64,000 nt of DNA, from assembly GCF_051020975.1 (NCBI RefSeq), contig NW_027478167.1:3844001-3908000 (forward strand). Direction: 5' to 3'. The notes under the pieces are model-generated. The model did not search any database and had not been told where the DNA came from. It was given only the letters and a program-made list of their open reading frames with translations. Shown one piece after another: positions 26,352 through 36,057 of the stretch. A program made the translations under genes and the position numbers. The stretch is from Osmia lignaria lignaria (taxonomy: Eukaryota; Arthropoda; Insecta; Hymenoptera; Megachilidae). The stretch's first letter is position 1. The number at the start of each line of letters is the position of its first letter.

Positions 26352-28283
26352 TTGCAGATTCAGCTCAAAGGAACTGGCGTGACGGACATATTTCGAGATA
26401 TTTCTTCTTCTTGTTGTTCTTCCTCTGCACAGCTAAGCTGGAAGTGGCATTTGCAGCTCGCAATAGTGCAGAGTTATCTCAAAGAAAGGGGCCACGGTGT
26501 TTCTGTATCTCTATTATGTTGGTGCGGCTTCGGAACTTTTAAATATCTTGATATATCTCGAGAACTACGCCTCTGATCGAAAAATATCATAGAACATAAA
26601 AAGTAGGAAACTTAATTCTCTACAAAAAAGGTCTCCTAACATTTTGCCATAGCTCGCTTCGTTTCCGAGATATTTGCAGATTTATCTCAAGGGAAGGGGC
26701 CTGACGGACATATTTCGAGATATTTCTTCTTCTTGTTGTTCTTCTTCTGCACAGCTAAGCTGGGAGTGGCATTTGCAGCGCGCAATAGTGCAGAGTTATC
26801 TCAAAGAAAGGGGCCACGGTGTCTCTGTATCTCTATTATGTTGGTGCGGCTTCGGAACTTTTAAACATCTTGATATATCTCGAGAACTACGCATCTGATC
26901 AAAAAATATCATACTACATAAAAAGTAGGAAACTTATTTCTCTACAAGAAAGGTCTCTAAACATTTTGCCATAGCTCGCTTCGTTTCCGAGATATTTGCA
27001 GATTTATCTCAAGGGAAGGGGCCTGACGGACATATTTCGAGATATTTCTTGTTCTTGTTGTTCTTCTTCTGCACAGCTAAGCTGGAAGTGGCATTTGCAG
27101 CTCGCAATAGTGCAGAGTTATCTCAAAGAAAGGGGCCACGGTGTTTCTGTATCTCTATTATGTTGGTGCGGCTTCGGAACTTTTAAATATCTTGATATAT
27201 CTCGAGAACTACGCATCTGATCAAAAAATATCATAGAACATGAAAAGTAGGAAACTTAATTCTCTACAAAAAAGGTCTCTTAACATTTTGCCATAGCTCT
27301 CTTCGTTTCCGAGATATTTGCAGATTTATCTCAAGGGAAGGGGCCTGACGGACATATTTCGAGATATTTCTTCTTCTTGTTGTTCTTCTTCTGCACAGCT
27401 AAGCTGGAAGTGGCATTTGCGGCTCGCACTAGTGCAGAGTTATCTCAAAGAAAGGGGCCACGGTGTTTCTGTATCTCTATTATGTTGGTGCGGCTTCGGA
27501 GCTTTTAAATATCTCGACATATCTTGAAAACTACGCTTCTGATCAAAAAATATCATAGAACGTAAATTGTAGGAAACATTATTCTCTACAAAAAAGGTCT
27601 CTTAACATTTTGCCATAGCTCGCTTCGTTTCCGAGATATTTGCAGATTTATCTCAAGGGAAGGGGCCTGACGGACATATTTCGAGATATTTCTTCTTGTT
27701 GTTGTTCTTCTTCTGCACAGCTAAGCTGGAAGTGGCATTTGCAGCGCGCAATAGTGCAGAGTTATCTCAAAGAAAGGGGCCACGGTGTTTCTGTATCTCT
27801 ATTATGTTGGTGCGGCTTCGGAACTTTTAAATATCTTGATATATCTCGAGAACTACGCATCTGATCAAAAAATATCATACTACATAAAAAGTAGGAAACT
27901 TAATTCTCTACAAGAAAGGTCTCTAAACATTTTGCCATAGCTCGCTTCGTTTCCGAGATATTTGCAGATTTATCTCAAGGGAAGGGGCCTGACGGCCATA
28001 TTTCGAGATATTTCTTCTTCTTGTTGTTCCTCTTCTGCACAGCTAAGCTGGAAGTGGCATTTGCGGCTCGCACTAGTGCAGAGTTATCTCAAAGAAAGGG
28101 GCCACGGTGTTTCTGTATCCCTATTATGTTGGTGCGGCTTCGGAACTTTTAAATATCTCGATATATCTCGAGAACTACGCTTCTGATCAAAAAATATCAT
28201 AGAACATAAATTGTAGGAAACATAATTCAATACAAAAAACGTCTCTTAACATTTTGCCATAGCTCGCTTCGTTTCCGAGATAT
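26352..28283 (+). repeat. 6-mer higher-order unit, copy 1 (1932 bp)
   Basis: Six monomers in the order: CAGATTCAGC monomer; TTTAAACATC monomer; ACATGAAAAG monomer; a copy with ATATCTTGAAAAC (stop at codon 70); TTCTTGTTGTTG monomer; GACGGCCAT monomer. The same order follows at 28284. Differences are scattered, for example GGGAGTGG at 26763, TTGTTCTTG at 27049 and CGGAGCTT at 27498. Confidence 0.88.
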
Positions 28284-30215
28284 TTGCAGATTCAGCTCAA
28301 AGGAACTGGCCTGACGGACATATTTCGAGATATTTCTTCTTCTTTTTGTTCTTCCTCTGCACAGCTAGGCTGGAAGTGGCATTTGCAGCTCGCAATAGTG
28401 CAGAGTTATCTCAAAGAAAGGGGCCACGGTGTTTCTGTATCTCTATTATGTTGGTGCGGCTTCGGAACTTTTAAATATCTTGATATATCTCGAGAACTAC
28501 GCCTCTGATCGAAAAATATCATAGAACATAAAAAGTAGGAAACTTAATTCTCTACAAAAAAGGTCTCCTAACATTTTGCCATAGCTCGCTTCGTTTCCGA
28601 GATATTTGCAGATTTATCTCAAGGGAAGGGGCCTGACGGACATATTTCGAGATATTTCTTCTTCTTGTTGTTCTTCTTCTGCACAGCTAAGCTGGAAGTG
28701 GCATCTGCAGCGCGCAATAGTGCAGAGTTATCTCAAAGAAAGGGGCCACGGTGTCTCTGTATCTCTATTATGTTGGTGCGGCTTCGGAACTTTTAAACAT
28801 CTTGATATATCTCGAGAACTACGCATCTGATCAAAAAATATCATACTACATAAAAAGTAGGAAACTTATTTCTCTACAAGCAAGGTCTCTAAACATTTTG
28901 CCATAGCTCGCTTCGTTTCCGAGATATTTGCAGATTTATCTCAAGGGAAGGGGCCTGACGGACATATTTCGAGATATTTCTTCTTCTTGTTGTTCTTCTT
29001 CTGCACAGCTAAGCTGGAAGTGGCATTTGCAGCTCGCAATAGTGCAGAGTTATCTCAAAGAAAGGGGCCACGGTGTTTCTGTATCTCTATTATGTTGGTG
29101 CGGCTTCGGAACTTTTAAATATCTTGATATATCTCGAGAACTACGCATCTGATCAAAAAATATCATAGAACATGAAAAGTAGGAAACTTAATTCTCTACA
29201 AAAAAGGTCTCTTAACATTTTGCCATAGCTCTCTTCGTTTCCGAGATATTTGCAGATTTATCTCAAGGGAAGGGGCCTGACGGACATATTTCGAGATATT
29301 TCTTCTTCTTGTTGTTCTTCTTCTGCACAGCTAAGCTGGAAGTGGCATTTGCGGCTCGCACTAGTGCAGAGTTATCTCAAAGAAAGGGGCCACGGTGTTT
29401 CTGTATCTCTATTATGTTGGTGCGGCTTCGGAACTTTTAAATATCTCGATATATCTTGAAAACTACGCTTCTGATCAAAAAATATCATAGAACGTAAATT
29501 GTAGGAAACATTATTCTCTACAAAAAAGGTCTCTTAACATTTTGCCATAGCTCGCTTCGTTTCCGAGATATTTGCAGATTTATCTCAAGGGAAGGGGCCT
29601 GACGGACATATTTCGAGATATTTCTTCTTGTTGTTGTTCTTCTTCTGCACAGCTAAGCTGGAAGTGGCATTTGCAGCGCGCAATAGTGCAGAGTTATCTC
29701 AAAGAAAGGGGCCACGGTGTTTCTGTATCTCTATTATGTTGGTGCGGCTTCGGAACTTTTAAATATCTTGATATATCTCGAGAACTACGCATCTGATCAA
29801 AAAATATCATACTACATAAAAAGTAGGAAACTTAATTCTCTACAAGAAAGGTCTCTAAACATTTTGCCATAGCTCGCTTCGTTTCCGAGATATTTGCAGA
29901 TTTATCTCAAGGGAAGGGGCCTGACGGCCATATTTCGGGATATTTCTTCTTCTTGTTGTTCCTCTTCTGCACAGCTAAGCTGGAAGTGGCATTTGCGGCT
30001 CGCACTAGTGCAGAGTTATCTCAAAGAAAGGGGCCACGGTGTTTCTGTATCCCTATTATGTTGGTGCGGCTTCGGAACTTTTAAATATCTCGATATATCT
30101 CGAGAACTACGCTTCTGATCAAAAAATATCATAGAACATAAATTGTAGGAAACATAATTCTCTACAAAAAACGTCTCTTAACATTTTGCCATAGCTCGCT
30201 TCGTTTCCGAGATAT
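28284..30215 (+). repeat. 6-mer higher-order unit, copy 2 (1932 bp)
   Basis: Second copy of the 6-mer. A third begins at 30216 with the CAGATTCAGC/CTTTTTGTTC monomer but is lost before that monomer ends, where it reads CATCTGATCAAAA instead of CCTCTGATCGAAA. The two full copies differ at more sites than the 12-mer and 7-mer copies do, so this duplication looks somewhat older. Confidence 0.88.
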
Positions 30216-33113
30216 TTGCAGATTCAGCTCAAAGGAACTGGCCTGACGGACATATTTCGAGATATTTCTTCTTCTTTTTGTTCTTCCTCTGCACAGCTAA
30301 GCTGGAAGTGGCATTTGCAGCTCGCAATAGTGCAGAGTTATCTCAAAGAAAGGGGCCACGGTGTTTCTGTTTCTCTATTATGTTGGTGCGGCTTCGGAAC
30401 TTTTAAATATCTTGATATATCTCGAGAACTACGCATCTGATCAAAAAATATCATAGAACATAAAAAGCAGGAAACTTAATTCTCTACAAAAAAGGTCTCT
30501 TAACATTTTGCCATAGCTAGCTTCGTTTCCGAGATATTTGCAGATTTATCTCAAGGGAAGGGGCCTGACGGACATATTTCGAGATATTTCTTCTTCTTGT
30601 TGTTCTTCTTCTGCACAGCTAAGCTGGAAGTGGCATTTGCGGCTAGCACTAGTGCAGAGTTATCTCAAAGAAAGGGGCCACGGTGTTTCTGTATCTCTAT
30701 TATGTTGGTGCGTCTTCGGAACTTTTAAATATCTCGATATATCTCGAAAACTACGCTTCTGATCAAAAAATATCATAGAACATAAATTGTAGGAAACCTA
30801 ATTCTCTACAAAAAACGTCTCTTAACATTTTGCCATAGCTCGCTTCGTTTCCGAGATATTTGCAGATTTATCTCAAGGGAAGGGTCCTGATGGACATATT
30901 TCGAGATATTTCTTCTTCTTGTTGTTCTTCTTCTGCACAGCTAAACTGGAAGTGGCATTTCCAGCTCGCAATCGTGCAGAGTTATCTCAAAGAAAGGGGC
31001 CACGGTGTTTCTGTATCTCTATTATGTTGGTGCGGCTTCGGAACTTTTAAATATCTTGATATATCTCGAGAACTACGCCTCTGATCGAAAAATATCATAG
31101 AACATAAAAAGTAGGAAACTTAATTCTCTACAAAAAAGGTCTCTTAACATTTTGCCATAGCTCGCTTCGTTTCCGAGATATTTGCAGATTTATCTCAAGG
31201 GAAGGGGCCTGACGGACATATGTTGAGATATTTCTTCTTCTTGTTGTTCTTCTTCTGCACAGCTAAGCTGGAAGTGGCATTTGCAGCTCGCAATAGTGCA
31301 GAGTTATCTCAAAGAAAGGGGCCACGGTGTTTCTGTATCTCTATTATGTTGGTGCGGCTTCGGAACTTTTAAATATCTTGATATATCTCGAGAACTACGC
31401 GTCTGATCAAAAAATATCATAGATGATAAAAAGTAGGAAACTTAATTCTCTACAAAAACGGTCTCTTAACATTTTGCCATAGCTCGCTTCGTTTCCGAGA
31501 TATTTGCAGATATATCTCAAGGGAAGGGGCCTGACGGACATATTTCGAGATATTTCTTCTTCTTGTTGTTCTTCTTCTGCACAGCTAAGCTGGAAGTGGC
31601 ATTTGCGGCTCGCACTAGTGCACAGTTATCTCAAAGAAAGGGGCCACGGTGTTTCTGTATCTCTATTATGTTGGTGCGTCTTCGGAACTTTTAAATATCT
31701 CGATATATCTCGAAAACTACGCTTCTGATCAAAAAATATCATAGAACATAAATTGTAGGAAACATAATTCTCTACAAAAAACGTCTCTTAACATTTTGCC
31801 ATAGCTCGCTTCGTTTCCGAGATATTTGCAGATTCAGCTCAAAGGAACTAGCCTGACGGACATATTTCGAGATATTTCTTCTTCTTGTTGTTCTTCCTCT
31901 GCACAGCTAAGCTGGAAGTGGCATTTGCAGCTCGCAATAGTGCAGAGTTATCTCAAAGAAAGGGGCCACGGTGTTTCTGTATCTCTATTATGTTGGTGCG
32001 GCTTCGGAACTTTTAAATATCTTGATATATCTCGAGAACTACGCCTCTGATCGAAAAATATCATAGAACATAAAAAGTAGGAAACTTAATTCTCTACAAA
32101 AAAGGTCTCCTAACATTTTGCCATAGCTCGCTTCGTTTCCGAGATATTTGCAGATTTATCTCAAGGGAAGGGGCCTGACGGACATATTTCGAGATATTTC
32201 TTCTTCTTGTTGTTCTTCTTCTGCACAGCTAAGCTGGAAGTGGCATTTGCGGCTCGCACTAGTGCACAGTTATCTCAAAGAAAGGGGCCACGGTGTTTCT
32301 GTATCTCTATTATGTTGGTGCGTCTTCGGAACTTTTAAATATCTGGATATATCTCGAAAACTACGCTTCTGATCAAAAAATATCATAGAACATAAATTGT
32401 AGGAAACATAATTCTCTACAAAAAACGTCTCTTAACATTTTGCCATAGCTCGCTTCGTTTCCGAGATATTTGCAGATTTATCTCAAGGGAAGGGTCCTGA
32501 TGGACATATTTCGAGATATTTCTTCTTCTTGTTGTTCTTCTTCTGCACAGCTAAACTGGAAGTGGCATTTCCAGCTCGCAATCGTGCAGAGTTATCTCAA
32601 AGAAAGGGGCCACGGTGTTTCTGTATCTCTATTATGTTGGTGCGGCTTCGGAACTTTTAAATATCTTGATATATCTCGAGAACTACGCATCTGATCAAAA
32701 AATATCATAGAACATAAAAAGTAGGAAACTTAATTCTCTACAAAAAAGGTATCTTAACATTTTGCCATAGCTCGCTTCGTTTCCGAGATATTTGCATATT
32801 TATCTCAAGGGAAGGGGCCTGACGGACATATTTCGAGATATTTCTTCTTCTTCTTGTTCTTCTTCTGCACAGCTAAGCTGGAAGTGGCATTTGCGGCTCG
32901 CACTAGTGCAGAGTTATCTCAAAGAAAGGGGCCACGGTGTTTCTGTATCTCTATTATGTTGGTGCGGCTTCGGAACTTTTAAATATCTCGATATATCTCG
33001 AGAACTACGCCTCTGATCGAAAAATATGATAGAACATAAAAAGTAGGAAACTGAATTCTCTACAAAAAAGGTCTCCTAACATTTTGCCATAGCTCGCTTC
33101 GTTTCCGAGATAT
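30216..33113 (+). repeat. Mosaic satellite segment, 9 monomers
   Basis: The segment mixes four recurring kinds: GTGCGTCTTCGG copies (30538, 31504, 32148), GGGTCCTGATGG copies (30860, 32470), CAGATTCAGC copies (30216, 31826) and one with ATGTTGAGAT (31182, stop at codon 15). Runs of two related monomers are the largest units seen. Confidence 0.75.
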
Positions 33114-34394
33114 TTGCAGATTTATCTCAAGGGAAGGGGCCTGACGGACATATTTCGAGATATTTCTTCTTGTTGTTGTTCTTCTTCTGCACAGCTAAGC
33201 TGGAAGTGGCATTTGCAGCGCGCAATAGTGCAGAGTTATCTCAAAGAAAGGGGCCACGGTGTTTCCCTATCTCTATTATGTTGGTGCGGCTTCGGAACTT
33301 TTAAATATCTTGATATATCTCGAGAACTACGCATCTGATCAAAAAATATCATACTACATAAAAAGTAGGAAACTTAATTCTCTACAAGAAAGGTCTCTAA
33401 ACATTTTGCCATAGCTCGCTTCGTTTCCGAGATATTTGCAGATTTATCTCAAGGGAAGGGGCCTGACGGCCATATTTCGAGATATTTCTTCTTCTTGTTG
33501 TTCTTCTTCTGCACAGCTAAGCTGGAAGTGGCATTTGCAGCTCGCAATAGTGCAGAGTTATCTCAAAGAGAGGGGCCACGGTGTTTCTGTATCTCTATTA
33601 TGTTGGTGCGGCTTCGGAACTTTTTAATATCTTGATATATCTCGAGAACTACGCATCTGATCAAAAAATATCATAGAAGATAAAAAGTAGGAAACTTAAT
33701 TCTCTACAAAAAAGGTCTCTTAACATTTCGCCATAGCTCGCTTCGTTTCCGAGATATTTGCAGATTTATCTCAAGGGAAGGGGCCTGACGGACATATTTC
33801 GAGATATTTCTTCTTCTTGTTGTTCTTCTTCTGCACCGCTGAGCTGGAAGTGGCATTTGCAGGTCGCAATAGTGCAGAATTATCTCAAAAAAAGGGGCCA
33901 CGGTGTTTCTGTATCTCTATTATGTTGGTGCGGCTTCGGAACTTTTAAATATCTCGATATATCTCGAAAACTACGCTTCTGATCAAAAAATATCATAGAA
34001 CGTAAATTGTAGGAAACATTATTCTCTACAAAAAAGGTCCCTTAACATTTTGCCATAGCTCGCTTCGTTTCCGAGATATTTGCAGATTTATCTCAAGGGA
34101 AGGGTCCTGATGGACATATTTCGAGATATTTCTTCTTCTTGTTGTTCGTCTTCTGCACAGCTGAACTGGAAGTGGCATTTCCAGCTCGCAATCGTGCAGA
34201 GTTATCTCAAAGAAAGGGGCCACGGTGTTTCTGTATCTCTATTATGTTGGTGCGGCTTCGGAACTTTTAAATATCTTGATATATCTCGAGAACTACGCAT
34301 CTGATCAAAAAATATCATGCTACATAAAAAGTAGGAAACTTAATTCTCTACAAGAAAGGTCTCTAAACATTTTGCCATAGCTCGCTTCGTTTCC

Positions 34395-34416
34395 GAGATA
34401 TTTGCAGATTTATCTC
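34395..34416 (+). repeat. Short dyad at the monomer junction
   Basis: GAGATA and TATCTC form inverted 6-bp arms around a 10-base centre that includes TTGCAG. In monomers reading CAGATATATCTC (for example those starting at 4777, 5099, 5743 and 10251) the arms lengthen to GAGATAT and ATATCTC with an 8-base centre. Short dyads are common in satellites and may form hairpins or be bound by a dimeric protein; no function is shown here. Confidence 0.6.
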
Positions 34417-34429
34417 AAGGGAAGGGGCC
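34404..34429 (+). repeat. Intramonomer direct repeat, copy 1
   Basis: The 26-bp motif starting GCAGATTTATCTCAAGGG matches the stretch 114 bp downstream (34518-34543) at 23 of 26 positions. The offset is a multiple of three, so the open frame reads QIYLKGRGL here and QSYLKERGH there. Every monomer has both copies. This suggests the 322-bp unit arose by duplication within a smaller ancestral repeat. Confidence 0.85.
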
Positions 34430-34450
34430 TGACGGACATATTTCGAGATA

Positions 34451-34476
34451 TTTCTTCTTCTTGTTGTTCTTCTTCT
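34451..34476 (+). repeat. TTC-rich pyrimidine tract
   Basis: This is a microsatellite-like stretch of TTC units broken by TTGTTG, present in every monomer. It gives the SSSCCSSS string in the open frame. It is the site of the window's only 3-bp deletion (monomer 56298-56616), consistent with slippage of one TTC unit, and of frequent point changes such as TTCCTC, TTGTTGTTG and CTTTTTG. Confidence 0.85.
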
Positions 34477-34517
34477 GCACAGCTAAGCTGGAAGTGGCAT
34501 TTGCAGCTCGCAATAGT

Positions 34518-34543
34518 GCAGAGTTATCTCAAAGAAAGGGGCC
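34518..34543 (+). repeat. Intramonomer direct repeat, copy 2
   Basis: Second copy of the 26-bp motif (GCAGAGTTATCTCAAAGAAA then GGGGCC). The three differences from copy 1 are fixed in most monomers, so the internal duplication is older than the homogenisation of the present array. Confidence 0.85.
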
Positions 34544-34599
34544 ACGGTGTTTCTGTATCTCTATTATGTTGGTGCGGCTTCGGAACTTTTAAATATCTT

Positions 34600-34613
34600 G
34601 ATATATCTCGAGA
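34600..34613 (+). repeat. Overlapping 8-bp palindromes
   Basis: GATATATC and TCTCGAGA are each perfect palindromes and share two bases. The first becomes the 10-bp palindrome CGATATATCG in the monomers starting at 269, 913 and 1879. The pair sits just before the A-rich linker. Confidence 0.6.
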
Positions 34614-35367
34614 ACTACGCATCTGATCAAAAAATATCATAGAACATAAAAAGTAGCAAACTTAATTCTCTACAAAAAAGGTCTCCTAACATTTTGCCAT
34701 AGCTCGCTTCGTTTCCGAGATATTTGCAGATTTATCTCAAGGGAAGGGGCCTGACGGACAAATTTCGAGATATTTCTTCTTCTTGTTGTTCTTCTTCTGC
34801 ACAGCTGAGCTGGAAGTGGCATTTGCAGGTCGCAATAGTGCAGAGTTATCTCAAAGAAAGGGGCCACGGTGTTTCTGTATCTCTATTATGTTGGTGCGGC
34901 TTCGGAACTTTTAAATATCTCGATATATCTCGAAAACTACCCTTCTGATCAAAAAATATCATAGAACGTAAATTGTAGGAAACATTATTCTCTACAAAAA
35001 AGGTCTCTTAACATTTTGCCATAGCTCGCTTCGTTTCCGAGATATTTGCAGATTTATCTCAAGGGAAGGGGCCTGACGGACATATTTCGAGATATTTCTT
35101 CTTCTTGTTGTTCTTCCTCTGCACAGCTAAGCTGGAAGTGGCATTTGCAGCTCGCAATAGTGCAGAGTTATCTCAAAGAAAGGGGCCACGGTGTTTCTGT
35201 ATCTCTATTATGTTGGTGCGGCTTCGGAACTTTTAAATATCTTGATATATCTCGAGAACTACGCATCTGATAAAAAAATATTATAGAACATAAAAAGTAG
35301 GAAACTTAATTCTCTACAAAAAAGGTCTCTTAACATTTTGCCATAGCTCGCTTCGTTTCCGAGATAT

Positions 35368-35689
35368 TTGCAGATTTATCTCAAGGGAAGGGGCCTGACG
35401 GACATATTTCGAGATATTTCTTCTTCTTGTTGTTCTTCTTCTGCACAGCTAAGCTGGAAGTGGCATTTGCGGCTCGCACTAGTGCAGAGTTATCTCAAAG
35501 AAAGGGGCCACGGTGTTTCTGTATCTCTATTATGTTGGTGCGGCTTCGGAACTTTTAAATATCTCGATATATCTCGAAAACTACGCTTCTGATCAAAAAA
35601 TATCATAGAACATAAATTGTAGGAAACATAATTCTCTATAAAAAACGTCTCTTAACATTTTGCCATAGCTCGCTTCGTTTCCGAGATAT
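35368..35689 (+). repeat. Reference monomer, haplotype B
   Basis: This is the second main monomer class. The linker reads AAATTGTAGGAAACAT instead of AAAAAGTAGGAAACTT, and the frame before the TGA usually ends in KLRF, ELRF or PLRF rather than ELRI. Several linked substitutions about 60 bp apart therefore define the class. This copy also has the CGGCTCGCACTAGTGC form of the variable spot. A and B monomers are interspersed without strict alternation. Confidence 0.85.
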
Positions 35690-36057
35690 TTGCAGATATA
35701 TCTCAAGGGAAGGGGCCTGACGGACATATTTCGAGATATTTCTTCTTCTAGTTGTTCTTCTTCTGCACAGCTAAACTGGAAGTGACATTTCCAGCTCGCA
35801 ATCGTGCAGAGTTATCTCAAAGAAAGGGGCCGCGGTGTTTCTGTATCTCTATTATGTTGGTGCGGCTTCGGAACTTTTAAATATCTTGATATATCTCGAG
35901 AACTACGCATCTGATCAAAAAATATCATAGAAGATAGAAAGTAGGAAACTTAATTTTCTACAAAAAAGGTCTGTTAACATTTTGCCGTAGCTCGTGTCGT
36001 TTCCGAGATATTTGCAGATTTATCTCAAGGGAAGGGGCCTGACGGACATATTTCGAA

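Larger units (their letters stand above)
34402..34626 (+). other. Recurrent 74-codon open frame, probably not a gene
   Basis: Most monomers have this frame open from a TAG 24 bases before the TTG to a TGA at +222. It would encode a serine/cysteine-rich middle (SSSCCSSS), then KWHLQLAIVQSYLKERGHG and an LLCWCGFGTFKYLDIS end. I recognise no domain. Evidence against coding: the first codon is TTG in all but six copies, with no ATG in frame; a second + strand frame is also open over much of the same segment; antisense frames of 65-76 codons overlap it in some copies; 17 of 198 monomers have early stops (codon 55 in 5421, 6387, 7997, 11861; codon 6 in 9285, 13149; codon 32 in 16047, 18301, 35690, 38910, 42774; codon 15 in 31182, 55010; codon 4 in 37622, 41486, 44062, 45994), several copied within larger repeats. 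Seven more stop late and six lose the TGA. Openness is best explained by low stop density in a homogenised sequence. Confidence 0.8.
34402..34723 (+). repeat. Reference monomer, haplotype A
   Basis: This is one of the copies closest to the consensus (about two private changes, in TAGCAAAC and CTCCTAAC). Its parts, by offset from the TTG, are: motif copy 1 at +2 to +27, pyrimidine-rich tract at +49 to +74, variable spot at +99 to +122, motif copy 2 at +116 to +141, palindromes at +198 to +211, TGA at +222, A-rich linker with AAAAAG and ACTT, then the GCTCGCTTCGTTTCCGAG junction. Haplotype A usually ends its open frame in ELRI. It predominates in the window. Confidence 0.9.
33114..36057 (+). 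repeat. Mosaic satellite segment, about 9 monomers
   Basis: The run from the second half of 33114 through 33758 (TTTCCCTATCTC; ACTTTTTAATAT; GCACCGCTGAG) is the source-like relative of a run inside the next 12-mer, 14 monomers to the right. The monomer pair at 35368 and 35690 (CTCTATAAAAAACG, then AGTGACATTT with CTAGTTG) is likewise related to 38588 and 38910. Confidence 0.75.

Noticed and set aside
33704..33901. Antisense 65-codon frame, arginine-rich (also at 34026, 34670, 38212, 42076)
   Set aside because: It is the reverse reading of the pyrimidine-rich tract and its flanks, open only in monomers with CTGAGC or CTGAAC in place of CTAAGC. No other support.
34384..34400. CENP-B box-like site in GCTTCGTTTCCGAGATA
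   Set aside because: Only the TTCGTT part fits the CENP-B box; the central A and the CGGG core are absent. The stretch is also changed in several lineages (CTTCCTTTCC, CTTGGTTTCC, GGCATTGTTTCC).
34629..34679. Phased A-tracts that could bend the linker
   Set aside because: The three A-tracts start at spacings of 19 and 26 bp, which are not clean multiples of the helical repeat. Some curvature is possible but the phasing argument is weak.
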